The notes: generated by a model not told the origin, from the sequence alone. Positions 1-10,046 are shown, counted from the first letter of the stretch. The stretch: DNA of 64,000 bases from CAWANF01 sp963783355 (GCA_963783355.1 CAWANF010000007.1:310001-374000); one strand, 5' to 3'. Numbers and translations are program-made.

Positions 1-381
1 GTCATCCAGAACTTTGACCTCTTTCGCGGAATCAAAAACACCTTTGCCTTTAATAACTTCAATTTTGTTGGCTTTCATCAGGAACTGAACCCCGCGGCTC
101 ATTTTATCAGCTACACCGCGGCTGCGTTTGATGACGGCCGGGAAATCAACTTTAATATTATCAGCGGATAAGCCATATTCTTTAGCCGAATGCATGGTCT
201 CTGCAACTTCAGCTGTTTTGAGAAGAGCTTTCGTTGGTATACATCCGATGTTTAAACAAACGCCACCCAGGTCTCTTTTTTCAATAACTGCTGTTTTCAT
301 ACCAAGCTGAGCCGCTCTGATTGCTGCTACATAACCGCCCGGACCGGTACCAATTACGCATAAATCAAATTCTTTAGCCAT
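1..381 (-). CDS. lpd: Dihydrolipoamide dehydrogenase, N-terminal part (cut by window edge)
   Basis: About 127 N-terminal residues are present; the rest lies outside the window. The protein opens with a Rossmann FAD-binding stretch (IGTGPGG, residues 10-16), followed by the redox-active disulfide signature GGVCLNIGCIPTK with cysteines at residues 42 and 47. This is the hallmark of class I pyridine nucleotide-disulfide oxidoreductases, and the CLNIGC form is typical of E3 subunits. E3 reoxidises lipoyl groups of the pyruvate and 2-oxoglutarate dehydrogenase complexes or of the glycine cleavage system. Which complex it serves cannot be seen here. The ATG at 379-381 sits directly before the conserved start of the fold. 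The roughly 250-base upstream gap probably holds its promoter. Confidence 0.93.
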   Translation of the reverse strand, partial: MAKEFDLCVIGTGPGGYVAAIRAAQLGMKTAVIEKRDLGGVCLNIGCIPTKALLKTAEVAETMHSAKEYGLSADNIKVDFPAVIKRSRGVADKMSRGVQFLMKANKIEVIKGKGVFDSAKEVKVLDD

Positions 382-636
382 TTTCAAAAATCCGTTTTAG
401 TGATTTAAATAATGAATTTCGATTGTAAATAATTATTCTGTCGAAAACTTTTTTATCCGTGCTAATTTAAGCATTATAAAGCACTTTTTTTACTTCTTTA
501 GCGAAGTCTCTTTTACAGATCCTTATTTTCAGCTTTTAACACCAATTTTCAATAAGTCATTCACTTAAAAGTGATAAAATTCCTATCATTTATCAGACCA
601 GCCAATATTCCATCATTTACTCAGGAAATTCGTTTT

Positions 637-1427
637 ATGTTGTTTTTCAAACATTACGCTAAGACCATTTTTACCCTATTATATTATTTGCTTTCACTTT
701 CCTCTATAGCTGTAATCAAACCGTATCAAATAATAATTCGAATCAAAATCTTCATACTGCTAACCAGCAACAAGTCGGACAGTCGGCTCACGAACTGCTG
801 GCCGCCGACAATTTTAATAAGCTCGTTGTAGAATTACAGTATGCCAGCGGTTTTAAACCGACCCAGGCCGCTATCGATACACTGCAGGCTTTCCTTGAGC
901 GGCGTTTGAATAAACCGAATGGTATTTCCATCGTTATGGATGCTATTACGGCACCCGGAAACACTCAATACTCACTCAACGATATAGTTCAGATAGAAGA
1001 CAGCAACCGGCAGCAATATAACCAGGGCAAAACCATCGCCGTTTATTATTTCTTTGCTGATGGCGATTACAGCGGCAATACAAATAATTCGAAAGTACTG
1101 GGGTTATCCTATCGCAACACATCCATCGTTATTTTCGAAAATACCATTCAAAACTTATCTGGTGGTTTGGGCCAGCCATCGGCTTCGATTCTCGAAGCTA
1201 CCGTTATGGAACATGAATTCGGCCATATTCTCGGCCTGGTTAATACCGGCACGCCTATGGTTGTAAATCACGAAGATCCCAATCACCAGGGACATTGCAA
1301 CAACACCAATTGCCTGATGTATTACAATGTTAATACCAGCGATGTCATCTCAAATCTTACAGGCGGTTCGATTCCAAAACTGGACCAAAATTGCCTGAAC
1401 GACCTGAAAAACAACGGCGGAAAATGA
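637..1427 (+). CDS. HExxH zinc metalloprotease-like lipoprotein, 5' end frameshifted or start unresolved
   Basis: The reading frame ending at 1427 contains HEFGHILGLVN (bases 1212-1244), a metzincin-type zinc motif with Asn where His or Asp is usual. The same frame can be read back to a stop at 660 and includes a lipobox-like ending (LYSC, cysteine codon at 711). It has no ATG upstream of the motif that would include the lipobox. An ATG at 637 in another frame supplies a plausible charged signal-peptide start (MLFFKHYAK). One extra base near the T-run at 668-672 would join the two frames. I read this as a secreted metalloprotease-like lipoprotein with either a real frameshift, a sequence error, or a non-standard start. 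The ORF from the TTG at 906 would lose the signal peptide. Confidence 0.6.
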
Positions 1428-1470
1428 CAGATATCAGTGATCAGTGAACAATTATCAGTAAAACAGTTGA
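1428..1470. repeat. Degenerate heptanucleotide repeats in a convergent junction
   Basis: Directly after the stop at 1427 come loosely 7-base-spaced units such as AGTGATC and AGTGAAC, then AGTAAAA. The same word family recurs at 39,760-39,800, 42,505-42,650 and 46,967-47,160. The junction lies between two convergent genes. Confidence 0.6.
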
Positions 1471-1535
1471 CACGTCCTGAATTGGGTTGACCGTTAAAGG
1501 AAATTGAAGTACGAAAAAAAATGACCTAAATCCCG

Positions 1536-3161
1536 TTATAATGAAGATTTAAATTTCAGCAGGTTTTCTTCACCGACCGCTTCGATGGCGGTGCGCAATG
1601 CATACGCACTCTGAAAGAGAACGATAGGATGCTCATCCAAATCGTGCGTGATATCCGTGGAGTAGCTGCGATTAAGCTTCTCAATGACCTCGGGTTTGTC
1701 AGGCAGCCATCGGGTCGTGTAATATGAAACCGGTGTTAAATCCATCTCTACTTTGTATTCGTGCAGCATACGGTGCTTAACCACATCAAACTGCAGAACA
1801 CCGACTGTTCCCAACAATAATTCGTTGCCAACGCCATTCGGCACCTCAAAAACATGGACAACACCTTCCTCAGAAAATTGTTTAAGTCCTTCACGTAACT
1901 GCTTGCGCTTAAAAGGATCAATAGCGCGAGCCTTCATAAAATGCTCGGGCGTGAACAACGGAATAACGTCGTAGCGAACATCCGATTTATGGTAAAGTGT
2001 CTGGCCAATCTGAAAATTTCCGGGATTAAACAGGGCCACAATATCGCCCGGATAAGCTTTCTCCAACAGATTACGTTCATCTCCCATCAGCGAATGAGGT
2101 GTTGTCATCCTGACGGACTTCCCGGTCGGTTCATGAATCACTTCCATACCCCGTTCAAACAATCCGGATACCACCCGGACAAAAGCTGTACAATCACGAT
2201 GGCCGGGGTTCATATTAGCCTGCAGCTTGAAAATAAAGCCGGAGAAATCACCATCAACCAAATGAATCTCTTCTTCATGATCGACGTATGGCATGGGTTC
2301 CGGTGCCAGGTTTTTGAAATAACTCAGAAAGATATCCAGTCCGAAATTATTCAAAGCCGAACCAAAGAAAACCGGCGTCACTTTTCCGGTTCCGAATACC
2401 TCCCGATTCATATTCTCAAATTCATCCTCTATGAGCATAATTTCTTCCAGAAAATGCTCTTTGGCAGAATCCGATAATTTTGTAGCATCCAGTCCTTCCT
2501 CCAAATCGTAAACTTCCACTTCTGCTTTCTGAGCACCGTGTTTGGATTTCACATAGAGATAAAGTTTACGCCCGATGAGATCATAAACGCCTTCAAATTC
2601 ACTGCCATAACCTAATGGCCAGCTTGCCGGCACCGCCTGAATTCCCAGTTTATTTTCAACATTACTGAGCACTTCAAGCGGGCTCATACCTGGACGGTCA
2701 CATTTGTTAACGAATGTGATGACCGGAATTTTTCTAAGTTTACAAACCTCAAAAAGCTTCTCCGTCTGTTCTTCGACTCCTTTTGCCACATCGATAACCA
2801 TCAGGGCAGAGTCGGCGGCAATCAATGTTCTATAAGTGTCTTCGGAAAAGTCCTTGTGCCCCGGAGTATCCAGCAAATTGTACTTGATGTCGTCTTTTTC
2901 GAATCTCAAAACCGACGAAGAAACAGAGATGCCCCGTTCCTGCTCAATCGCTAACCAGTCGGAAACAGCATAATGAGCCGCTTTCCTTTGCTTGATAGAA
3001 CCGGCCTCCCGAATAGCACCTCCATACAACAACAGTTTTTCGGTAAGTGTTGTCTTCCCGGCATCCGGGTGAGAGATGATTGCAAAAGTACGTCTTTTGC
3101 GGCTTTCCTCTATAATTTCAGAAGTTGTAACCGAAGAATCGCTTTGAAGATCTGAAGACAT
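1536..3161 (-). CDS. prfC: Peptide chain release factor 3
   Basis: This 541-residue translational GTPase removes RF1 or RF2 from the ribosome after peptide release. The P-loop SHPDAGKTTLTEKLL (about residues 31-45), the switch segment with DTPGHKDFSEDTYR and the NKCD guanine-specificity motif are all present. The GSIKQRK segment and the length fit RF3 rather than EF-G. RF3 C-terminal landmarks such as GVLQFDVV are visible. The gene stands alone, with about 290 bases before the divergent glycosyltransferase. Nothing unusual was seen in it. Confidence 0.95.
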   Translation of the reverse strand: MSSDLQSDSSVTTSEIIEESRKRRTFAIISHPDAGKTTLTEKLLLYGGAIREAGSIKQRKAAHYAVSDWLAIEQERGISVSSSVLRFEKDDIKYNLLDTPGHKDFSEDTYRTLIAADSALMVIDVAKGVEEQTEKLFEVCKLRKIPVITFVNKCDRPGMSPLEVLSNVENKLGIQAVPASWPLGYGSEFEGVYDLIGRKLYLYVKSKHGAQKAEVEVYDLEEGLDATKLSDSAKEHFLEEIMLIEDEFENMNREVFGTGKVTPVFFGSALNNFGLDIFLSYFKNLAPEPMPYVDHEEEIHLVDGDFSGFIFKLQANMNPGHRDCTAFVRVVSGLFERGMEVIHEPTGKSVRMTTPHSLMGDERNLLEKAYPGDIVALFNPGNFQIGQTLYHKSDVRYDVIPLFTPEHFMKARAIDPFKRKQLREGLKQFSEEGVVHVFEVPNGVGNELLLGTVGVLQFDVVKHRMLHEYKVEMDLTPVSYYTTRWLPDKPEVIEKLNRSYSTDITHDLDEHPIVLFQSAYALRTAIEAVGEENLLKFKSSL

Positions 3162-3452
3162 GAATTTCTACACTCTTTTAAATTATACCGTTCTTAAAGC
3201 CTGATAAAATACGGATTTTTCACACGATTATCACTTTTTATTCCAGGCCTTGCATATCAATATATTTTAGTTTGAATCCGGCCAGCTCTGTATTCTTTGT
3301 CCTAAATTCTATATTCTCAAATCAAGTGCTTGTTTTTTTAAAAATCTTGCAAGTAATTAGGAATAATTAGCAGGGGAGGCCGAACTACTTTAGTTGCTGA
3401 TTGGATAATCGCTTATTTTACGATGAAATAAATAACATTTTAAGATACAGTC

Positions 3453-5816
3453 ATGCAGAAGCGACGAAAACTGTCCGTAATTGTAGTATTTCACAATCAA
3501 CGAGACAATATTGAATCGACATTAGGTGCTGTTTATAATCTTCAAAACACGGATTACGAGCTTTTTATTATTAATGACGGATCAGACGACGACTCGTCGG
3601 ATATCATTCATTCCTTACTCGATTATTATCAACACGACGAAACGTATTATTTTGAACACCTGGAAAAGCTGGGCAGGGGCCGTTCCATCAATGAAGCTCT
3701 TGAAAATATTTCAGGAAGTTACGTTTGGGTCATCGATGCACTGGAATCTATCGACGAGCCTGCTCTCCAGGATGCCATAAGCGGCCTCGATGAATATCAA
3801 AGCCTGTGTGCTGTTCAGGATCCTTTTTTCGATAATTTCAATGTCATTCAATGGGTTCCGGAAATCCGGGAATGTCATATCCCTAACGACCAGCTATTTC
3901 TCTGGAACTGGAAAGCTCTCGAGACTTTTGAACAATTTTGTAATCCTTTTATTGACGTATTCAACGGTTTTGAACTGGCTACACGTGTCCTTCATCAAAA
4001 TAATTTCAATGAGATAGTCCCGTTTTTTACACCGCTTCAATCCAGTATAATTGATATTTCGCCGGAAGAAATTAATGAACTGCTCTTTAGTCTCGCACGA
4101 AGAACCATTCGAAATGGCATGTCGGTTAAAACATTACTGGGGTACATTGAAGAGATAAATAATGAAGCTGATTTTAACGCTAAAGGCAGTAACATGCAGC
4201 CTGTTGTTACGAAAATGAACTTTGGTTCGCTTTTCGCTGAAGCAAATGTACTTCACCAGGACGGGAGCAGCAGTGAAAGCCTGCAGATTGTCGATCGCCT
4301 GCTGGAATTTGATCCCGAAAACATTGGAGTCCAGCGGCTCAAAGCTTCCCTGCTTGAACGGATGAAACGATATGTAGAGGCCGCCGAAATCAAGCAGCAG
4401 CTCAAACACAGGGAAAAAGAATCAAGACAGGCCGTTCAGGATGAGGAAAATCCGGAAGTGCAAGATACTGAAATCATTGAATCGGAAGAGGATATCCCGG
4501 AATACGAAGCACCGGAGCATATCACTACTTCCATCATTATTCCGACGGCTTCCGACCGCAAACCTGTGCTTGAAGAATGCCTGGTAGCTTTGGGTGAATT
4601 TTGCTCACCAGCGGAAACGGAATTAATTCTGATCGATAATGCCAGCCTGGACGATACCTGCGACTACCTGCAACAACTGGAAAACGATCATTTTCTGAAC
4701 TGTAAAGTGATTACCAATCAACATAATGTTGGTTTTGGGCAATCCATAAATCTTGGATTGGAAATCGCGCAGGGTGATTATATCTGTGCCATGCATAACG
4801 ATGTCGTTATCACCTCCGATGCTATTCATGAAATGCAGCAATTGCTCGAAAAAAACAAGGAATATGGAATTATCGGACCTCGCACAGCCAACACATTGAA
4901 TCCGGAACAAAACCTGGTATCGGCTATTGGCGGTGCCCAGGTCAATTTGGTTCCTGCCGATTATATCGACAGTTTTTGTATGATGTTTCGCAAAGAGTCC
5001 GGATTTCTTTTCGATGAAAACTACGAATTAGCATTTTTGGATGATATTGATTTCTGCAGTCAGGCGGTGGCAGACGGATGGAAAATTGGTATTACTCCGC
5101 ATGTCGTTGTTGAACATCATTATGGCATTACCACTTCAGACCTGGGGCTCGAAACCGAGGGAAAGCAATACTGGAAAAATGTGGATTATTTCAATCGTAA
5201 ATGGAATATCAAAATCGAATTCCCGACGGATCAGCTGGAAAACGATGTCGTCGAACGACTAATCATGTTGAATGCCATCATGAATCCATTTTACCCCGAA
5301 CCACACCTGAGGCAATTGTTTGATGATTGGTTTACGAGTGAGACAAAAACGATCATCCTGGAATCAAAATGGGATTCTGAAGAGTTAACATCGCTCGTAC
5401 AACTGATGGGAAAGATGGAACAGCGCGATGTAATGCGCCAGCTTGAGGAAGAACTCGATAATTATGATCTAAGTGCTGATTTACTCTATGAATTGGCTTC
5501 ATTTTATTATGAACATAATATTTATTCGCGCTGCCGGCACTATATCGGTGAATTGAATGAGGAAGAATTGCCATTCCGCTTCAAATTGATATTGCTGAAA
5601 ATCGCCATCGGAGAAAAAGAATTGGAGCAAGCCGTTACTCTGTTGAATGAATTGTTAAACAGTATTCCTTCTTATCCTGAGTTATATAAATTATCCGGCG
5701 ATTTGCATGCCATGCAGGGCAATGCCAAAGAGGCGCAGCGATTCTATGAAATTGCCACACAGCTGGATCCCTATAGTTACCCGGTAGAAAGTGAAAATTA
5801 TCAGTTTGAAGACTGA
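3453..5816 (+). CDS. Two-domain family 2 glycosyltransferase with TPR segments
   Basis: The 787-residue protein has two GT-A folds. The first (about residues 8-200) begins SVIVVFHNQRDNIESTL and has the early nucleotide-binding DGSDDDS, but where a DxD is expected it has VIDALES, so it may be inactive. A TPR-like linker follows (about 265-330). The second GT2 domain (about 357-600) looks intact: IIIPTASDRKPVLEECL, IDNASLDDT, NVGFGQSINLGL, a HNDV metal motif, and a later DDIDFC acceptor-side acid with a downstream His pair. The C-terminus (about 660-780) again resembles TPRs. Such GT2-TPR proteins modify polysaccharides or surface proteins. It stands alone here, but a second GT2-TPR gene lies in the flagellar operon at 60,085. 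The acceptor is unknown. Confidence 0.85.
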   Translation: MQKRRKLSVIVVFHNQRDNIESTLGAVYNLQNTDYELFIINDGSDDDSSDIIHSLLDYYQHDETYYFEHLEKLGRGRSINEALENISGSYVWVIDALESIDEPALQDAISGLDEYQSLCAVQDPFFDNFNVIQWVPEIRECHIPNDQLFLWNWKALETFEQFCNPFIDVFNGFELATRVLHQNNFNEIVPFFTPLQSSIIDISPEEINELLFSLARRTIRNGMSVKTLLGYIEEINNEADFNAKGSNMQPVVTKMNFGSLFAEANVLHQDGSSSESLQIVDRLLEFDPENIGVQRLKASLLERMKRYVEAAEIKQQLKHREKESRQAVQDEENPEVQDTEIIESEEDIPEYEAPEHITTSIIIPTASDRKPVLEECLVALGEFCSPAETELILIDNASLDDTCDYLQQLENDHFLNCKVITNQHNVGFGQSINLGLEIAQGDYICAMHNDVVITSDAIHEMQQLLEKNKEYGIIGPRTANTLNPEQNLVSAIGGAQVNLVPADYIDSFCMMFRKESGFLFDENYELAFLDDIDFCSQAVADGWKIGITPHVVVEHHYGITTSDLGLETEGKQYWKNVDYFNRKWNIKIEFPTDQLENDVVERLIMLNAIMNPFYPEPHLRQLFDDWFTSETKTIILESKWDSEELTSLVQLMGKMEQRDVMRQLEEELDNYDLSADLLYELASFYYEHNIYSRCRHYIGELNEEELPFRFKLILLKIAIGEKELEQAVTLLNELLNSIPSYPELYKLSGDLHAMQGNAKEAQRFYEIATQLDPYSYPVESENYQFED

Positions 5817-5920
5817 GCTATAATCATTTTAGGGATTCAACGAAGTGTTCGAATCACTTTCAACAGATCTTCAATAATCTTTCCCTGGAAGATTGATTAC
5901 ATCGGCCCGTTTTTTAGATA

Positions 5921-5954
5921 TAAAAAGCCGGTCCACCTTGTGAATAAACCGGCT
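5921..5954 (-). terminator. Rho-independent terminator for the SirB1-type gene
   Basis: Inverted arms AGCCGGT (5926-5932) and ACCGGCT (5948-5954) are followed, on the minus strand, by a run of T (5922-5926). It lies about 45 bases past the minus-strand stop at 5999. Confidence 0.75.
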
Positions 5955-5998
5955 CATGAGAGAGGGATTTTTTATAAAAACTGCGAATGAATAATTCC

Positions 5999-6892
5999 TC
6001 AGGCTCCGAATGTATCGTGCGTGTCCGTAGAGCTGTCGGAATCACCAAAAGTCAGCTCGATATAGTTGAGCAATTTCTTGAGGCTGTCGACACGAACGAT
6101 ATCATCTTTTTTCTCATAACTGTGGATGAGATTCCGGATATTCCGTGCCAAAATGTCCCGGGGATGCGCATTATCGAAATAATAGCTTTCCGGTTTCACT
6201 CCATTCATTTTCAGGAAATAAGCGCACTGATTCATGCTTACAATCTTTCCCTTATGAAATGGATCGATAAAAATTTGCTCGGTTTCATTCTGATATTTCA
6301 ACAGAAAATGCATCGGCATATTCACACCAAAAACAGGAAGATTCAACCGGTCGGCCAGAAACAAAACAACTGATGCCAGAGAAATAGGAATACCTATTTT
6401 GCGTTCCAAAACCCGGTTCACATAAGAATTAGCGGGATCAAAATACTCTTCCTCAGCACCGCCGAAATTTTCTTCATAAAAAACGTAATGCAAAAGAATT
6501 CGCATCTGTTCAATAGGATCGACCGTATATTTGATATTGTCTAACAAAGCATCGGCCATTTCGTCCAGTTTTCTGCGATAAATTTCTGTTCGCAAAGTCG
6601 GTGTCTCAAGCCTTGCCAGTAAAAAAGCCCCCGATTCCAGGTCTCGAACCGTTTCTATACCGGAATCCACGAGGTTCATAAATTCTTGTTCTATACTGTC
6701 AAAAGTAATGGTATGCAGAATATTGTTGATATCATCTTCCCGGGTATCGTCATTCGATTTGACACGATACTCATCTAAAATCGGAATGACTTGTTCACCG
6801 AGCGTAATCAAACGATCAACAACATTTTGTTTAACAAAGGGATCGGGGTCTTCGAGTAGATAAATCAGGGATTCAATTTCTGTATTCTTCAT
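5999..6892 (-). CDS. SirB1-family transglutaminase-like protein
   Basis: The 297-residue protein has an N-terminal HEAT-like helical part (about 1-70) and a SirB1/transglutaminase-like core. The core is recognised by the segment DPANSYVNRVLERKIGIPIS and by MPMHFLLKY plus IFIDPFHKGK, which are typical of the SirB1 family. The usual transglutaminase Cys is not obvious, as is common in this family. Homologues are often TPR-associated and their biochemical role is poorly defined. The gene is monocistronic, with its own terminator at 5921-5954. The family call is firm; the function is not known. Confidence 0.82.
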   Translation of the reverse strand: MKNTEIESLIYLLEDPDPFVKQNVVDRLITLGEQVIPILDEYRVKSNDDTREDDINNILHTITFDSIEQEFMNLVDSGIETVRDLESGAFLLARLETPTLRTEIYRRKLDEMADALLDNIKYTVDPIEQMRILLHYVFYEENFGGAEEEYFDPANSYVNRVLERKIGIPISLASVVLFLADRLNLPVFGVNMPMHFLLKYQNETEQIFIDPFHKGKIVSMNQCAYFLKMNGVKPESYYFDNAHPRDILARNIRNLIHSYEKKDDIVRVDSLKKLLNYIELTFGDSDSSTDTHDTFGA

Positions 6893-7102
6893 AAATCTTT
6901 AGCTTAAAAAGCCAGCTTGTGTTAACGATAAAGGTCGTCATCATTATAACCTCAGTACAAGACATATAGTATATTGAAAAGACTTGTGCCGGGCAAAAAA
7001 GAACGAATTTTATTAGTCTTATTAATGACCTCTTTAAAGTGTATATTTAGTCGGTCTGAGTCAATCGGTGAACAATTAAAAAACGTAAAAAAAACAATTA
7101 AT

Positions 7103-8329
7103 ATGGAGATAAATGTAACGTCCGAAACCGGCCATCTGACCGGGGTGATTGTCCATACTCCCGGTAAAGAGGTAACGATGGTCAACCCCGATATTAAAGA
7201 TGCACTTTTATTCGATGATATCATATTTGAGTCCGATGCGCAGGCCGAACATCAGGCCATGCTCGATATATTCAGAACCGCTATGCCAGATAACGGTTCT
7301 ATTTATGAAATAACGGATTTGATTCTCGAATGTTTCCAGAATGAAGAAGCCCGGAATTACTTTATCAATAACCTGATTAAACGCTTACCGGAATTAAACC
7401 TGATCGCCATCGAAAAGGAGTTACTTAGCATATCTCCTGAAGAATTACTGGAATTTGCCGTGTGGGGAGTTACCAGTGTAATCAAAGATTTTAATCTTCT
7501 GCCTTCACCGAATATTCTTTTTACACGCGATTTAGCAGCCGTCATAAATAAGGGTATCATTATCTCCAGGGCTGCAAAAAAGGCCCGTGCCAGGGAATCC
7601 CTGCTAATGGAGACTATCGTCGACTATCATCATGTTTTTACAAATGTTAAGGATAACGCATTCCGTTTAGCCCACTACGACAGCATTGAGGGTGGCGATA
7701 TACTTGTTGTATCACATAATCTTGTCATCATTGGAATGAGCGAGCGAACATCGTTCAGCGGAATCATGAAAGCGGCGGGAGCTATTTTTGACTATGGTGT
7801 AAAAGATATTTTAATAGTTGACATCCCAAAACAACGTTCTTCAATGCACCTCGATACCATTTTTACCTTTGCCAGCGATAGTGAATGCATCGTTTATCCG
7901 CCAGCCATCACCCAACGAACCAATAATGTCGTGTGTTTAACCAGAGAAAATGGAAATTTTGTGACCCGCCTGAAATCTTCGTTAAAAAATGCATTGGAGG
8001 AACTCACGGAACGTGAATTTACTTTTATAAACTGTGGCGGTGATGTAGAGATTAATCAAAACCGTGAGCAATGGACCGATGGCGCCAATGTATTTGCTTT
8101 GGCTCCCGGTGTAATTGTGGGATACGAACGTAATACTCACACCTTTGCGACGTTAAAGGAGCATGGTTACGAGGTAATGAACCAGTTTGATTTTATTAAT
8201 TCTTTTAAAAACAATCGTTTTAAACCGTCACCCGATACAAAAATTGCCATTAAATTCACTGGAAATGAGCTTTGTCGCGGACGTGGAGGAGCAAGATGTA
8301 TGACATTGCCCATTAACCGAATTCATTAA
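7103..8329 (+). CDS. arcA: Arginine deiminase
   Basis: The 408-residue enzyme hydrolyses L-arginine to citrulline and ammonia. Motifs in order are the N-terminal ETGHLTGVIVHTPGKE, FTRDLAAVI, EGGDILVV, HLDTIFTF and the C-terminal GGARCMTLPI, whose Cys (residue 399) is the nucleophile. The open frame extends upstream to a TTG at 6974, but homology begins at the ATG at 7103, which gives the family length. No carbamate kinase, ornithine transcarbamylase or arginine-ornithine antiporter gene is adjacent, so a full arginine deiminase operon is not visible here. The next gene, an M50 protease, starts 22 bases later. Confidence 0.93.
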   Translation: MEINVTSETGHLTGVIVHTPGKEVTMVNPDIKDALLFDDIIFESDAQAEHQAMLDIFRTAMPDNGSIYEITDLILECFQNEEARNYFINNLIKRLPELNLIAIEKELLSISPEELLEFAVWGVTSVIKDFNLLPSPNILFTRDLAAVINKGIIISRAAKKARARESLLMETIVDYHHVFTNVKDNAFRLAHYDSIEGGDILVVSHNLVIIGMSERTSFSGIMKAAGAIFDYGVKDILIVDIPKQRSSMHLDTIFTFASDSECIVYPPAITQRTNNVVCLTRENGNFVTRLKSSLKNALEELTEREFTFINCGGDVEINQNREQWTDGANVFALAPGVIVGYERNTHTFATLKEHGYEVMNQFDFINSFKNNRFKPSPDTKIAIKFTGNELCRGRGGARCMTLPINRIH

Positions 8330-8351
8330 TTTTAAAAATTCAAGGTCCGAC

Positions 8352-9539
8352 TTGGAAGAGATTAATAGTCATTTTGAAATACTGGAAAGCCATCAAAAGC
8401 AGGGACGCCTCAAACAACTGGGGCTGACCTGGGGCACCATATTTAAACATTCCGCATTATTATTAGCCACTTTTTTATCGGTTGCTTATACGAACCTGGT
8501 TCTGGGTTTTGGAATCAGCGTTATCGGTGCCATTTTGTTCGGCGTATATTTGCTGCTTTTTTTAGGTATCCATGAATTCGGACACTATTTTGCATCGGTA
8601 TACCACCGTGTCAAAACCACCCTGCCATATTTCATCCCGCTGCCGTTTATATCACCCATTGGTACGATGGGAGCGGTCATCCGGATCAAAGAACGGGTAG
8701 AAGACACCATCAAAATATTTGATATTGGCATAGCCGGACCACTTGCCGGTTTTGTGGTTTCACTTTCACTGCTGTTAATTGGTTTTGCCACGTTGCCAAG
8801 TCCCGATTTCGTATTTTCTTTTCCGGGTCATGAAGCACTGAAAGAGTTTGTCTATCAGTTCCATACCTTTCCGAAACATCCGCTTCCTCACAGCGATGGC
8901 CAGGTTCTGATGCTTGGAAACACCCTGCTCTACTCCCTTTTGGGTTCCTTTTTTAAGAATGTGCCCCCGATGTGGGAAATGTATCACTATCCCCTGTTGT
9001 TTGCAGGCTGGCTCGGTTTGTTTTTTACGGCACTGAATCTGACTCCAATTGGACAGCTAGACGGCGGACACATTGTTTATGCTTTAATAGGACATGAGAA
9101 TCACAAAAAAGTAGCCCGAAGTTTCTTTGGTATCCTTACTGTTTTGAGCGGACTTGGAGTTGTTCCCATTCTTACAGAAGAATTCACCCAATATGGTTCA
9201 AAACTGGCTCCACTTGGCTGGGTGGCGTGGGCCATTATCCTGTTCTTCATGCTGCGCAAGGCTTACAACAACGATCACAACTGGATTGCGCCGGTTTGGG
9301 GAAGTTCCTTGATTATTACAGCAGTAATTATCTATTTTTACATCGGCATGAACGATTCCAACGGGTACACTGTCTGGCTCGTATGGGCATTATTTGTATT
9401 GTTTCTTGTCAAAATTGAACATCCTCCTGTTATCATTGAACGACCACTTACTCCAACAAGAATAATACTTGGTTGGGTAAGCATGCTGATACTCATCTTG
9501 TGTATCAGTCCAAACCCTATGTATTTATTAAACAGCTAA
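8352..9539 (+). CDS. Site-2-protease-family (M50) membrane zinc metalloprotease
   Basis: This 395-residue multi-pass protein carries the intramembrane zinc motif HEFGH (in FLGIHEFGHYFAS, about residue 74) and the distal ligand motif QLDGGHIVYAL (about residue 236). Together they define S2P-type M50 peptidases. No PDZ domain is visible, so it is unlike RseP and closer to the short prokaryotic or plant-type S2P group. The substrate is unknown; relatives cleave membrane-bound regulators or remnant signal peptides. The start chosen is TTG at 8352, since no ATG precedes the first conserved helix. It is probably cotranscribed with the lipoprotein 15 bases downstream. Confidence 0.88.
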   Translation: MEEINSHFEILESHQKQGRLKQLGLTWGTIFKHSALLLATFLSVAYTNLVLGFGISVIGAILFGVYLLLFLGIHEFGHYFASVYHRVKTTLPYFIPLPFISPIGTMGAVIRIKERVEDTIKIFDIGIAGPLAGFVVSLSLLLIGFATLPSPDFVFSFPGHEALKEFVYQFHTFPKHPLPHSDGQVLMLGNTLLYSLLGSFFKNVPPMWEMYHYPLLFAGWLGLFFTALNLTPIGQLDGGHIVYALIGHENHKKVARSFFGILTVLSGLGVVPILTEEFTQYGSKLAPLGWVAWAIILFFMLRKAYNNDHNWIAPVWGSSLIITAVIIYFYIGMNDSNGYTVWLVWALFVLFLVKIEHPPVIIERPLTPTRIILGWVSMLILILCISPNPMYLLNS

Positions 9540-9554
9540 TTAACACATTATAAT

Positions 9555-10046
9555 ATGAAGTTATCAACAAGTATACTTGCCGTAGGTGTATTCGCCATGG
9601 TACTGGCGGGGTGCAACAAAAAAGCAAAAACCAATACCGACTCACGCTTTAAATCGATGACGCTGTCACAGAAAGAGAACTACCTTTTGAATTCTAACGA
9701 CACCGATTCCAAAAAGAATAATGATTTTGATCCGGCTCTCTATCAGCAGGTAATGGAGGAGTTGGATAACAAGAATGACGCTCAATCCCAGCAGGTGAAA
9801 GCCCAGTTGTATCTCAAACACGGCGTTTGGTCGATTGATTTCGGTGTAACGCATGGAGCAAAAAATATGCGTACCGCAGTGACTCAAAGTCTTGAGGATT
9901 TCATTCATACATTAGAAATTGATCCAAACAATCAGGCTGCAAAACAGCAGATTAATCAGATACTTAATGTATATAAAACTATGCCCGGCAAATCGGTTCC
10001 TGAAAAAGTGGTTCCGCAATTGAAGAAACTTGGGTTTCTTAATTAA
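9555..10046 (+). CDS. Small lipoprotein of unknown function
   Basis: The 163-residue protein begins with a lipoprotein signal peptide (MKLSTSILAVGVFAMVLAGC, lipobox LAGC). The mature part is polar, with a low-complexity Asn/Asp/Lys stretch, then a helical region containing LEIDPNNQAAKQQINQ, which resembles the second half of a TPR. It lies between the M50 protease gene and smpB, all on one strand with short gaps, so it is probably in the same transcript. I do not recognise a family beyond a possible single TPR. Confidence 0.7.
   Translation: MKLSTSILAVGVFAMVLAGCNKKAKTNTDSRFKSMTLSQKENYLLNSNDTDSKKNNDFDPALYQQVMEELDNKNDAQSQQVKAQLYLKHGVWSIDFGVTHGAKNMRTAVTQSLEDFIHTLEIDPNNQAAKQQINQILNVYKTMPGKSVPEKVVPQLKKLGFLN

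Noticed and set aside
571..831. 86-codon plus-strand ORF before the metalloprotease gene
   Set aside because: Its second half is out of frame with the lipobox-HExxH frame and has no protein-like features. Only the part from 637 may serve as the start of the frameshifted gene.
1941..2477. 178-codon ORF antisense to prfC
   Set aside because: It lies wholly inside prfC on the other strand, with no recognisable motif, and is a shadow frame.
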